64,000 bases of DNA, taken from positions 73,045 through 137,044 of the forward strand of contig UQBS01000001.1 of NCBI GenBank assembly GCA_900539345.1, written 5' to 3'. A program made the position numbers and the translations under genes. Positions 35,072 through 42,991 of the stretch are shown in pieces; positions within the stretch are counted from its first letter, which is position 1; each line of letters begins with the position of its first letter. The DNA comes from an uncultured Coriobacteriaceae bacterium. Lineage in GTDB: Bacteria > Actinomycetota > Coriobacteriia > Coriobacteriales > UMGS124. Below the pieces are notes generated by a model that did no database searches, was not told the DNA's origin, and was given only the letters and a program-made list of their open reading frames with translations.

Positions 35072-35097
35072 CTGGCATGGAGGCTTTCAGAGCTGGC
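35072..35097 (+). repeat. 26-bp direct repeat, right copy
   Basis: Identical to 31263-31288. Flanking bases differ on both sides, so the match is limited to exactly this length. Confidence 0.8.
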
Positions 35098-35250
35098 AGG
35101 CCGCGGGGTGTTGTAGCAGGCGACGTGGTTGCTGTGCCGCACTTCCCTGACGGGCTATTTCTGCTCTTTGCCTTGGTGTGGGGCGCGAACGTGTGCGGTG
35201 GGCGCTCTGTCCGTTACACTTCCACCGATGGTAACGATTTCGGAGGACGT

Positions 35251-35625
35251 ATGAAGCTGAAAGAAGTGAAGGGGCCGGAGAAGCCGGGAAAGAAGAAGGC
35301 GCCGGGCACGAGGGCCGACCGCGCCAACGAGCACGCGGTGATGCGCCAGAAGAACCGCCATGCCGAGCGTGACTACTTCGGCCGCGTCATTCCCGAGCCC
35401 GGTTCGCAGCGCCCCGACCTTACGCCAGCTGCTGCCAAGCGCATCCAGGACGGTACCGTGCGCCTTGATGCCTACCTGGTGGGTCGTGGATTTGCACCCT
35501 CGCGTGATAAGGCGAAGGCCCTCATTGACCAGGGCCTTGTGTATGTGGAAGGCTCCAACCGCGTGAAGGCAAGCCTGGCCGTGGGCCCCGGCATGCAGAT
35601 CGAGGTCCGTGAGCCCGAGGCGTAA
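35251..35625 (+). CDS. S4-domain RNA-binding protein
   Basis: The 124-residue basic protein has a Lys-rich N-terminal tail and a C-terminal S4 RNA-binding fold (VRLDAYLVGRGFAPSRDKAKALIDQGLVYVEG and a final VGPGMQIEV strand). Stand-alone S4 proteins of this size (Hsp15/RqcH-partner or ribosome-associated types) bind rRNA or tRNA. The N-terminal stretch here is longer than in RqcP. ATG at 35251 follows CGGAGGA. No partner gene is adjacent. Confidence 0.85.
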   Translation: MKLKEVKGPEKPGKKKAPGTRADRANEHAVMRQKNRHAERDYFGRVIPEPGSQRPDLTPAAAKRIQDGTVRLDAYLVGRGFAPSRDKAKALIDQGLVYVEGSNRVKASLAVGPGMQIEVREPEA

Positions 35626-35813
35626 AGACGCACGCGCTACGTTTCGCTTCTCATGGAGACGCCGCCTGATGAACGTTGCTTTTTAAACACTGCAGCCACC
35701 TCAGCGCCGTTTGGTTGGACACTGGGTGTCATTTGGCCCCTGTGATCTACTGTGAGCGCCGTGAGCTGCTGTGGCCCATGTAAAAGGCTCTCTCATGAGC
35801 GTCGTAAGCAGAT

Positions 35814-35857
35814 ACAAAAGGTCCCCATCCCGCTTGAATGCCGGGATGGGGACCTCA
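35814..35857 (-). terminator. Terminator of the EF-hand protein gene
   Basis: AGGTCCCCATCCCG pairs with CGGGATGGGGACCT. The T run (CCTTTTGT) lies on the minus strand. Confidence 0.85.
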
Positions 35858-35889
35858 TTCGTTCGTAGGGGCGACTAACGCGCCCATGT

Positions 35890-36555
35890 CTACTTCTCTT
35901 CGTCCTTCTTGTCGTCGACGAACTCGGCCTTTACATCTTCGATTTCGTCGGAAACCTTTTCGGCGGCTTTCTTTGCGGCTTCGCTTGCCTCCGCATTGGC
36001 GGCCTCCACGCGCTCCTTGGCCTCGTCGACGATCTCCTTGGCCTTGTCGGCCACGCCAGAAACGACGCCCTGAACGCCGGCAACAGCCGCGCGTGCCGTG
36101 GTGCCAATGAAGGCTGCCGCGCTCTTGGCCACGGCTCCCAGCTCGTCAGACTCAACCTTGCCGTTGCCGTCGGCATCAAAAGCCTGCTTGATCTCGTCGG
36201 CAAACGAGCCAGCTGCAACAACGGTCTTGTCGATGCGCGCACCCAGGCCGCCGAGCACCTCCTGGGCGGTCAGCTTGCCGTTGCCGTCGGCGTCAAGGAC
36301 AACCTTTGCCTGCTTGACGGTGTCCATGGCGGCACCGATGGCTTCCTTCGCACCGCCGGCAATTTCCTCAGCGGCGCCCTTCATCCCGTCGGTCATGTCT
36401 TCAGCGACGCCCTTGGTGCCGGTTGCCATCATTTCGGCCATGTCCTTGGCCTTATCGGCAGCGTCCACTGCCAGGTCCTTGGTCTTGTCGACCATCTCTT
36501 CAGCAGCGTCCTTCGCCTTGTCCATGGCGGTATCGAGGGTCTCTTTGACGTCCAT
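35890..36555 (-). CDS. LEA-like amphipathic helical protein with two EF-hand loops
   Basis: The 221-residue protein is a chain of Ala/Lys/Asp/Glu-rich amphipathic 11-mer-like helices (AKDAAEEMVDKTKDLAVDAAD) interrupted by two textbook EF-hand loops, LDADGNGKLTAQEV and FDADGNGKVESDEL, each with Asp at positions 1, 3 and 5-equivalent and Glu at 12. There is no signal peptide, so it is cytosolic. The helices recall LEA or apolipoprotein-like stress proteins; the loops suggest Ca2+ control. ATG at 36555 follows AAAAGGAGG. I do not recognise a named family with this combination. Confidence 0.8.
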   Translation of the reverse strand: MDVKETLDTAMDKAKDAAEEMVDKTKDLAVDAADKAKDMAEMMATGTKGVAEDMTDGMKGAAEEIAGGAKEAIGAAMDTVKQAKVVLDADGNGKLTAQEVLGGLGARIDKTVVAAGSFADEIKQAFDADGNGKVESDELGAVAKSAAAFIGTTARAAVAGVQGVVSGVADKAKEIVDEAKERVEAANAEASEAAKKAAEKVSDEIEDVKAEFVDDKKDEEK

Positions 36556-36574
36556 GATTCCTCCTTTTGTTGCG

Positions 36575-36595
36575 TACTGCCTTGCCGGCAGTATA
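36575..36595 (-). promoter_or_regulatory. Promoter/operator of the EF-hand protein gene
   Basis: On the minus strand TATACT (complement of 36590-36595) is a -10, and the 7-bp inverted repeat TACTGCC...GGCAGTA (36575-36593) overlaps it and the start point, as a repressor site would. Confidence 0.5.
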
Positions 36596-36750
36596 GAAGC
36601 CTTGTTTTGCCAATACGATACCCACGAGCCTTCTGGGTCATTCGGAAGCAAAAAAATTTGGCAAAGCTGACATTCGTGCGCAACACATAAGACAAGGACA
36701 GGAGGCAATCTCAGCTCCGTCACGCAGGGCGAACAAACGGTTTTACCTGT

Positions 36751-37509
36751 TTAGCTCGCGTTTCCCGCACGGCGCCAACGCGTCGCAGCGCGTTCGCATG
36801 CGTCAAAGAGGATATACAGGCCGCATCCCAGGGCCGCAAGCGCGATGATGCCGGCAAACATGCGGGGGTAGTTCACCATGGCCCAGGAGTTCATGATGAA
36901 GTAGCCCAGGCCCGTGGAACCCGCGATGGACTCGGAGAAGAAGAGCACGGCGATGGCCACGGCGCACGATACGCGCAGCGTCGTGAAGAGCTCGGGCAGC
37001 GTGGCCGGCAGCACCACGTAGCGCCACACCTGCGCGCGCGATGCTCCCAGCGAGCGCACGGAAAGCAGCGTGGCCGCAGGAATCGCGGCGGCGGCGTCGC
37101 GCATGACCATGACTACCTGGAAAAACACCGTGATGGTCACCAATGCGATCTTAGGTGCGCCGCCCAGGCCGAAAAGCACCAGCAGGATGGGCAGCAGCAC
37201 AATCTTGGGCAGGGGATAGAGCAGGTAGAGCACGGGGGAGAAGAGCGCCCCGACCTTCTGCGAGCGACCCAGGAAGAGCCCCACGGGCACTCCGAGCACG
37301 CATCCCAAGGCAAGCGAGATGGCAAGGCGCCCCAGGCTTGTGAGGAAGTCGGGCCACAGGATGCCGGCGTATCGCACGAAGACCCCCACGGTCTCGATGG
37401 GGCCGGGCAAGGCCGGTGTATTGAGCGCAAGCGCGGTAATCTGCCAGCCTGCCAGCACGAATGCGACAGCGAAGACGTAGCACAGCGCAGTTTTTACAGA
37501 ATGCTTCAT
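36751..37509 (-). CDS. NitT/TauT-type ABC transporter permease (SsuC-like)
   Basis: The 252-residue permease has about six hydrophobic spans and the EAA loop (AATLLSVRSLGASRAQVWRYVVLPATLPELFTTLRV) of the nitrate/sulfonate/taurine importer family. Its ATG overlaps the stop of the ATPase gene by four bases (ATGA). With the ATPase and the lipoprotein upstream it forms a complete three-gene importer. Possible substrates are sulfonates, nitrate, or thiamine pyrimidine precursors; none can be chosen from sequence. Confidence 0.9.
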   Translation of the reverse strand: MKHSVKTALCYVFAVAFVLAGWQITALALNTPALPGPIETVGVFVRYAGILWPDFLTSLGRLAISLALGCVLGVPVGLFLGRSQKVGALFSPVLYLLYPLPKIVLLPILLVLFGLGGAPKIALVTITVFFQVVMVMRDAAAAIPAATLLSVRSLGASRAQVWRYVVLPATLPELFTTLRVSCAVAIAVLFFSESIAGSTGLGYFIMNSWAMVNYPRMFAGIIALAALGCGLYILFDACERAATRWRRAGNAS

Positions 37510-38267
37510 CGGGTGCCTCCTGCCAAGGCCTCGCGCACCTCGTTGCACTTGGCAAAGAACTCCTGCGTCGTGCGGTATTCGGGCGTTCCCATGCCGGGGT
37601 TCTCCACCTGGGCCACGATGCGGCCGGGTCGCGGTGCCATCACGACGATGCGCTGGCCCAGCAGCACTGCCTCCTCGATTGAGTGCGTCACCAGCAGCTG
37701 GCCGTAGCCGCCCTCGTTCCACAGGCGCAGGAGCATGAGCTGCATGTCTTCGCGCAGGAGGGCGTCGAGCGCCGAGAGGGGCTCGTCCATGAGGAGCAGG
37801 TCCGCCTGCATGGCGACGGCGCGGGCAAGCGCTAAGCGCTGCTGCATGCCGCCCGAAAGCTCGCTGGGCCAGGCCTTCTCAAAGCCTGCGAGACCCACGC
37901 GCGCAAGGGCCTCAAGCGTACGACGGCGTCGTTCTTCCTTCTCGACCTTGCGCACGCCGAGGCCAAGTTCGGCGTTCTTGTACACGCTCATCCAAGGCAA
38001 CAGGCCATAGTCCTGCAGGATGAGGGCGCAGTCGTCGCGCGGGCCCGTGATGCGTTCACCGTGGGCGAGCACCTCGCCTTCCGTGGGCTTTGCGAGTCCC
38101 GATGCCAGGCGCAGCGCCGTGGACTTGCCGCAGCCCGAAGGACCGATGATGCACACGGCTTCGCCTGCCTCAATGCTCAACGACAGGTGGTCGAGCGCCT
38201 TGAGCGTATTGGCATCGCGGCCCGGGGTCGGGTATTCGACGGTGACGTCCCTCAGTTCCAGTAGCAT
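37506..38267 (-). CDS. NitT/TauT-type ABC transporter ATP-binding protein
   Basis: The 253-residue ATPase has Walker A GPSGCGKST, Q-loop LILQDYGLLPWMSV (the LLPW form typical of SsuB/TauB), signature LSGGMQQRLALARA, Walker B LLLMDEPLSALD and VTHSIEEAVLLGQR. It overlaps the permease gene and follows the binding-protein gene by 27 bases. Confidence 0.93.
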   Translation of the reverse strand: MLLELRDVTVEYPTPGRDANTLKALDHLSLSIEAGEAVCIIGPSGCGKSTALRLASGLAKPTEGEVLAHGERITGPRDDCALILQDYGLLPWMSVYKNAELGLGVRKVEKEERRRRTLEALARVGLAGFEKAWPSELSGGMQQRLALARAVAMQADLLLMDEPLSALDALLREDMQLMLLRLWNEGGYGQLLVTHSIEEAVLLGQRIVVMAPRPGRIVAQVENPGMGTPEYRTTQEFFAKCNEVREALAGGTR

Positions 38268-38294
38268 GGTGTGCCTGCGCCCCTCAGCCGAAGC

Positions 38295-39293
38295 CTAGTT
38301 CTTGGAGAACGTGCCGTTGTCGGCGTCGTAGGTGAGGGCCGCATCGAGGTAGCCCTTCTCGAGCATCCAGTCGAGCACGTTGCCCACCATCTGCTGCGTG
38401 GGCAGCTGCGCCGTGGGGTAGCTGCTGATGGGATACGTGTCGGCGATGTCCTCGGCAAGGGATGCCTGCTCAACCAGGAGCGCACGGTAGTTCTCGGGGG
38501 CCTTGTTGATAAGGCCGGCCGCCTCGTCCCACACGCTCTGCAGCGCCTCGAGGGCCGCCTTGCCGCCCTCGCCCTCAAGCCAGGCCTCGCGCACGATCAT
38601 GACCGACTGGGAGATGTTGTCACCTGTGGTGTCGTCGGCCACGCAACGGAAGCCCTTGGACTCGCCGAGTGCAAGCAAAGACGCAGGCAGGGCGGCTGCA
38701 GGCACCTGGCCGGAAGCCATGGCCTCAAAGCGCACGGGAATCTTCTGCAGCTCGGCCTTTGCCACCTGGTCGGCGGGGATGCCGGCCTGGGCCATGAGCT
38801 TGTCCATCACGTACTCGAGGATGGTGTTGGAGCCCACGCCGATCTCGCGGCCGGCAAGGTCGGCAAGCGAGGTGATGCCCTCGTCGGCCGTCATGATGCC
38901 GAAGCGGCCCTGGCTGGCTTCGGTGCCCAGGCAGATCCAGCAGATGCGCACGTCGGTGCCGGAGGCAAAGAGGCTGGCAGTCACCATGGGGTCGGTCATG
39001 GCGACATCGACCTCGCCGCTCGACACGGCGGCGATGAGCTCGGTGGCCGACTGGAACTTGTGGATGTCGCAGGCGATGCCGGCCTTCTCGAACAGGTCCT
39101 CAGACTCGGCAACCCACATGGGCAGGATGTCCTCGGTGGGAAGGGTGCCGAGGTTGATCTTGGCGGGAGCGGCGTTCGTCTCGGTTGCCTTATCGGCGCT
39201 GTCGCCGGTGGTTTCCTGAGTGGAGTTGCAGCCGGTGAGCGCGAGCGGGAGCGCTGCACAAAGGGCGATGAAGCCGGCGCGAGAGATGTTCAT
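38295..39293 (-). CDS. NMT1/SsuA-like substrate-binding lipoprotein
   Basis: The 332-residue protein has a lipoprotein leader with lipobox LTGC, a short Thr/Ser linker, then the type-2 periplasmic fold (INLGTLPTEDILPMWVAES, GEVDVAMTDPMVTASLF, GREIGVGSNTILEYVMD). It captures the ligand and delivers it to the permease encoded downstream. ATG at 39293 is weakly preceded by TTGGA; the longer frame to 39332 lacks a leader. A Cys-rich ICWICLG segment near the pocket is unusual for SsuA, so sulfonate is not assured. Confidence 0.88.
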   Translation of the reverse strand: MNISRAGFIALCAALPLALTGCNSTQETTGDSADKATETNAAPAKINLGTLPTEDILPMWVAESEDLFEKAGIACDIHKFQSATELIAAVSSGEVDVAMTDPMVTASLFASGTDVRICWICLGTEASQGRFGIMTADEGITSLADLAGREIGVGSNTILEYVMDKLMAQAGIPADQVAKAELQKIPVRFEAMASGQVPAAALPASLLALGESKGFRCVADDTTGDNISQSVMIVREAWLEGEGGKAALEALQSVWDEAAGLINKAPENYRALLVEQASLAEDIADTYPISSYPTAQLPTQQMVGNVLDWMLEKGYLDAALTYDADNGTFSKN

Positions 39294-39490
39294 GCGATGC
39301 GTCCAATCAATGGGTGAGAGATGAGCGTACATATATACATGCCATGCTCCACCATAGCAAATAACGCATCTGCGTGGCGCTCTGGCGATGTGCTAGGTGT
39401 TGACCTTGTGGCGGCCCCTTGTGTTATGCCGTGGGGTATACCGCTGCACCGTGTCTGCCTGATATGTTGATACGGAACAGAAATATGTAA

Positions 39491-39510
39491 GGCACGCAAT
39501 GCGGCGTGCC
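39491..39510 (+). promoter_or_regulatory. Leader hairpin before the MBL-fold gene
   Basis: GGCACGC-AATGCG-GCGTGCC forms a 7-bp stem ending just before the GGGGGAAGGA ribosome-binding site; it could influence translation or mRNA stability. Confidence 0.35.
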
Positions 39511-39528
39511 TGGGGGAAGGACAAGACC

Positions 39529-40176
39529 ATGCTGGAAGTGTCTTGCGTTGTCGTGGGGCCCATCAAAACGAATTGCTGGATCGTGAGCGACTCTGACACG
39601 GCGCATTGCCTTGTCATCGACCCGGGTGACCGCGCCGAGCGTATCCTTGAGGCCCTGGCCGGCAAGACGGTCGACGGCATCGTGCTCACGCACCGCCACG
39701 ACGACCACAAGGGAGGGCTTCCCGGTGTGGTCGAGGCCACGAACGCCCCCGTCATGGCCCATGAGCTTGACGCCCCGCGCATCTACGAGGAGATTCGCCG
39801 CGGTTATGCCTCGCCTGCCTCCATCATCTCCATGGACGAGGCCCTGAACGCCGGCCGCACGGTCGATCGTGCCCTCAAGGAGGGCGACGAGGTCGTGCTC
39901 GGCAGCCGTACGTTCCGCGTCATTCATACGCCCGGCCATACCGAAGGGTCCATGTGCCTGTACTGCGAGGCGGAGAAGCTCCTGTTCACGGGCGACACGC
40001 TTTTCGCTGGTGGCAGCTACGGCCGCACCGACTTTGAGGGCGGCTCTTGGCCTGCGATGCTCAACACGCTCGAGCACAAGTTCGTTGGCATCCCCAACGA
40101 CGTTGCCATATTCCCCGGACATGGTGGGACCTCCCTGCTCGGTGACGAGCGCGAGGCCAACTCCTTCTTGAAGTAG
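39529..40176 (+). CDS. MBL-fold metallo-hydrolase (glyoxalase II-like)
   Basis: The 215-residue cytosolic protein has the metallo-beta-lactamase motif THRHDDHKGG (His/His/Asp/His), HTPGHTEGSMC, LLFTGDTLFAGGSYGRTD and FPGHGG, the ligands of a binuclear zinc/iron site. The small size and layout match the YcbL/glyoxalase II-like thioester hydrolases. ATG at 39529 follows GGGGGAAGGA. The NUDIX gene begins 8 bases after it, so they are co-transcribed. Confidence 0.9.
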   Translation: MLEVSCVVVGPIKTNCWIVSDSDTAHCLVIDPGDRAERILEALAGKTVDGIVLTHRHDDHKGGLPGVVEATNAPVMAHELDAPRIYEEIRRGYASPASIISMDEALNAGRTVDRALKEGDEVVLGSRTFRVIHTPGHTEGSMCLYCEAEKLLFTGDTLFAGGSYGRTDFEGGSWPAMLNTLEHKFVGIPNDVAIFPGHGGTSLLGDEREANSFLK

Positions 40177-40183
40177 GCGGTTC

Positions 40184-40852
40184 ATGATGGGCGAAAAGCG
40201 CACTCACGTGTCAAGCGTGTCCCAGCCTGATGCCCCGGGCGTTTCGCTGGTGCAACCTCGCGAGTATGTTCTTGTCGCGCCTGGTGAGTCCAGTTGTGAC
40301 ACTCGCGCGACCGATCCGGCAATCGCCGAGCCCTGGGCGTCGCTTCCACATTTCGTGTGCGGTGCCCCAGTGCCCGAATACGAGTGCGCGACGAGGCCCT
40401 CAAGCAGGGGCATCGTCATGAATCCCGACGGCACGCTTCTGCTGGCCACGACCGACGAGCTCCATGAGTTCGTGTTTTCCGGTGGCGAGATTGAGCACGG
40501 CGAGAGCGACCTTGCGGCACTGGTGCGCGAGGTGGAGGAGGAGACCGGCTGGCTCGTTGACCAGGCCACGGCGCGACCCATCCTGTCCATCGACGACTAC
40601 CACACGCGCGATGCCATGCGCTTGAGCATGCGCCAGGTCAACCGCTATTTCGTGTGTCAGGCGCGCCCCGGTGGTTCCATGCACCTTGACAAGTACGAGG
40701 CGGTCGCGGGTCTGCATGCGGTCACTTGCAGCTTGGACGATGCCATCGCCGCAAACGAGGCCATCCTGGCCCAGCGGCGCTACTTCTGGGTGGAGCGCGA
40801 CACCTTCGTGCTCAAGCTCATTCGCGACCGGCGCGAGAAGTTCGGTTTCTAG
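40184..40852 (+). CDS. NUDIX hydrolase
   Basis: The 222-residue protein carries the Nudix box GGEIEHGESDLAALVREVEEETGW (G-x5-E-x7-REVEEETG) at about residues 106-130, preceded by a 75-residue N-terminal part without a recognised domain. Nudix enzymes hydrolyse nucleoside diphosphates linked to another group. An ATG at 40187 is an equal start choice. The 3' end overlaps the convergent RluA gene by four bases (40849-40852). Confidence 0.88.
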   Translation: MMGEKRTHVSSVSQPDAPGVSLVQPREYVLVAPGESSCDTRATDPAIAEPWASLPHFVCGAPVPEYECATRPSSRGIVMNPDGTLLLATTDELHEFVFSGGEIEHGESDLAALVREVEEETGWLVDQATARPILSIDDYHTRDAMRLSMRQVNRYFVCQARPGGSMHLDKYEAVAGLHAVTCSLDDAIAANEAILAQRRYFWVERDTFVLKLIRDRREKFGF

Positions 40853-41778
40853 CTGCGGCGCAGCGCGTCGAGCAGCTCCACGAGGTCGCGCGGCAGTTCG
40901 GCGGTGAGGTGGATTTCGGTGCCCGTCACCGGTTGCACGAGGTCGAGCTTCCAGGAATGAAGCGCGGGGCGACCCAAAAGTTCCGCGGAGCCTCCGTAGA
41001 GCACGTCCCCTACCAAGGGATTTCCCAGGTGTGCCATATGCACGCGAATCTGGTGTGTGCGCCCCGTCTCCAAGGCCAGGCGCACAAGTGCGGCAGTCGG
41101 TGCGCCATCGGTGCCGTCTCCGAGCTGCTCGAGCACTTCGTAGTGCGTCACGGCCTTCTTGCCGCTCTCCATCACCGCGAACGAACTCACGGGAGCCGCC
41201 GTTGCGCGGCCGATGGGGGCATCCACCATGCCATGCGCAGGCTCCGGTACGCCTTGGCACACGGCAAGGTACTCGCGCTGGAAGCTGCCCGTGTGCATCT
41301 GCGATATGAGGCGCTCCTGCACGTGGCCGTTTTTGGCGAAGACCACCAGACCGCTCGTGCCGATGTCGAGACGGTTCACTGCATGCAGGTCGATGGCCTG
41401 GTGCTTTTGCATGAGATAGCCCACCACGTAGTTGCCCAGCGTGTGGGTCCAATGCGAGGGGCACGGATGCACCACGGCGCCTGCGGGTTTGTTCACCACG
41501 AGCAGGTCCTCGTCTTCGTAGGCTATGTCGAGCGGGCCCTCTTCGGGAGCGACGCTGGGCTCATGGGGTTCAAGCCAGTCGTCCACCACGATGCCCATGA
41601 CCTGGCCGGGTGCCACGGGCACGTCGCAACGAGAAAGGGCGCCGTCCAAGTGAACGGCGCCCTCAACATACTTCGCATGTCTGAGATACCGCTCGCTGAT
41701 GTGCAGACGTGCCTGAAGCAGGTGCCCTACGGTACGTCCTGTATCGGCGAGCTGGGCGGTATACTCAATCTCTCTCAC
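40849..41778 (-). CDS. RluA family pseudouridine synthase
   Basis: The 309-residue enzyme isomerises uridine to pseudouridine in rRNA or tRNA. An N-terminal S4-like region (TVGHLLQARLHISERYLRHAKYVEGAVHLDG) precedes the catalytic core with NKPAGAVVHP, HAVNRLDIGTSGLVVFAKN (catalytic Asp in RLDxxTSG) and HQIRVHMAHLGNPLVGDVLYGG, typical of RluD/RluA. GTG at 41778 is used, with GGAGAAG 9-10 bases upstream. It begins 6 bases after the BASS transporter gene, same strand. Confidence 0.93.
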   Translation of the reverse strand: MREIEYTAQLADTGRTVGHLLQARLHISERYLRHAKYVEGAVHLDGALSRCDVPVAPGQVMGIVVDDWLEPHEPSVAPEEGPLDIAYEDEDLLVVNKPAGAVVHPCPSHWTHTLGNYVVGYLMQKHQAIDLHAVNRLDIGTSGLVVFAKNGHVQERLISQMHTGSFQREYLAVCQGVPEPAHGMVDAPIGRATAAPVSSFAVMESGKKAVTHYEVLEQLGDGTDGAPTAALVRLALETGRTHQIRVHMAHLGNPLVGDVLYGGSAELLGRPALHSWKLDLVQPVTGTEIHLTAELPRDLVELLDALRRS

Positions 41779-41784
41779 GCGAAC

Positions 41785-42744
41785 CTACTTCTCCTCAGCC
41801 GGCTCTTCCTTTGTGGTGCGGGCAAGGATGTTAGCGTAAATGGCGCCGGAGATGTTATGCCACACGCTGAAAACCGTGCCAGGAACAGCGGCCAGCGGCA
41901 TGGTGGCAAAGTGCACGGTGGCAAGCGAGGTGGCAAGGCCGGAGTTCTGCATGCCGACCTCGATGGACAGCGTGCGCATCTGGTCGCGGCTGAGGCCAAG
42001 GACCTTGCCGACGCCATAGCCCAGAGCGTAGCCGCAGAGGTTGTGCAGCATGACGACAACGACGATGAGCCAGCCCACGGTCATGATCTTGGCGGCGTTG
42101 GCGGCAACGACAGCCATGATGATAAGGCAAATGGCGATGACGGAGACGAGGGGCAGGACCTTCGCGCAGGCCTGGGCGAACTTCTCAAAGAAATGGTTGA
42201 TTACAAAGCCGAGAACGATAGGCACGAGCACGACCTGCACGATGGACATAAGCATGCTCATGTAGCTCACGTTGATGGTCTCCCCGCCGAGCAGCAGCAC
42301 CAGTGCAGGCGTGACGACAGGGGCGAGGATGGTGGTGCACGCCGTCATGCCCACGGACAGGGCGACGTCGCCCTTGGCCAGGTAGGTCATGACGTTGGAG
42401 CTCGTGCCGCCAGGGCAGGAACCCACGAGGATGACGCCCACGGCGAGCGCGGGGTCGAGGTTGAAGATCTTCACAAGCAGGAAGGCCAGCAGCGGCATGA
42501 TGATGAACTGCGACAGGATACCGGTGATGACAGCCTTGGGCTTGGTGAAGACGACCTTGAAGTCGGAGAGCTTGAGCGTCATGCCCATGCCGAACATGAC
42601 GATGCCCAGCAGCGTGTTGACGTAGCTGGTCTTGATGACGCCCTTGACGGGATCGGGAAAGACAAGCGCGATAATGGCGACAAGAAGGGCGATGATCGCC
42701 ATATACTTTCCTGCCCAGCCGCTTATCTTTTCGAGCGTTTTCAT
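41785..42744 (-). CDS. Bile acid:sodium symporter (BASS) family transporter
   Basis: The 319-residue membrane protein has about ten hydrophobic spans and the BASS signatures VGSCPGGTSSNVMTYLAKGDVALSVGMT (Na+ site region) and EVGMQNSGLATSLA. Members move bile acids, pyruvate or other organic anions with Na+. In a gut actinobacterium bile acid is an obvious candidate but not shown. ATG at 42744 follows GGGGTA. It is co-directional with the RluA gene. Confidence 0.92.
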   Translation of the reverse strand: MKTLEKISGWAGKYMAIIALLVAIIALVFPDPVKGVIKTSYVNTLLGIVMFGMGMTLKLSDFKVVFTKPKAVITGILSQFIIMPLLAFLLVKIFNLDPALAVGVILVGSCPGGTSSNVMTYLAKGDVALSVGMTACTTILAPVVTPALVLLLGGETINVSYMSMLMSIVQVVLVPIVLGFVINHFFEKFAQACAKVLPLVSVIAICLIIMAVVAANAAKIMTVGWLIVVVVMLHNLCGYALGYGVGKVLGLSRDQMRTLSIEVGMQNSGLATSLATVHFATMPLAAVPGTVFSVWHNISGAIYANILARTTKEEPAEEK

Positions 42745-42903
42745 AATGTACCCCACAATCACCGTTTACCTGTCAGATACGCTCGTTGACCCTTCGACCA
42801 GCGAGTGGCGGTCAGTATAGGACTCTGGCTTTCAGCTTCATGCGTAACTCAATTTCTTCACGTTTGCGGTGAGAGTGGGCCGTATCGCTTTGTGTGCGTC
42901 GGG

Positions 42904-42940
42904 AGTAACACTTGACCAATAAAAAGTAACACTCTATGCT
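42904..42940 (+). promoter_or_regulatory. Promoter of the NikBCADE-like operon with AGTAACACT direct repeats
   Basis: TTGACC (42912-42917) and TATGCT (42935-42940) with a 17-base spacer form a good promoter. AGTAACACT occurs at 42904-42912 and 42925-42933, one overlapping the -35 and one just upstream of the -10, 21 bp apart (two helical turns), so both are on one DNA face. This is a strong candidate repressor site. Confidence 0.6.
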
Positions 42941-42991
42941 ACCTGCCATGATAAACGTCACCAATGGCCTATGGGAAACGTGGGGTAGAGC

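Larger units (their letters stand above)
34906..35250 (+). other. Gene-free stretch: terminator, right 26-bp repeat and S4-gene promoter
   Basis: A strong terminator (AGCGGGCGGGGTGCCTT with AAGGCACCCTGTCCGCT and a T6 run) spans 34938-34983. The 26-bp direct repeat follows at 35072-35097, encoding a second LAWRLSELAG string in an open frame at 34928-35116 that has no ribosome-binding site and is probably not a gene. A TACACT -10-like hexamer at 35215-35220 precedes the S4-domain gene. Nothing else is recognisable. Confidence 0.65.

Noticed and set aside
31263..35097. Prophage or integrative element with its own integrase
   Set aside because: No integrase, excisionase or phage gene lies between the repeats; only a surface-protein gene.
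34928..35116. Small open frame of 62 residues containing the right 26-bp repeat
   Set aside because: No ribosome-binding site, it overlaps the terminator, and its only similarity is the copied LAWRLSELA string.
40726..42789. Plus-strand frame of 687 residues across RluA and BASS genes
   Set aside because: It runs antisense to two recognised genes, with a His/Asp/Gly-rich artefact composition.
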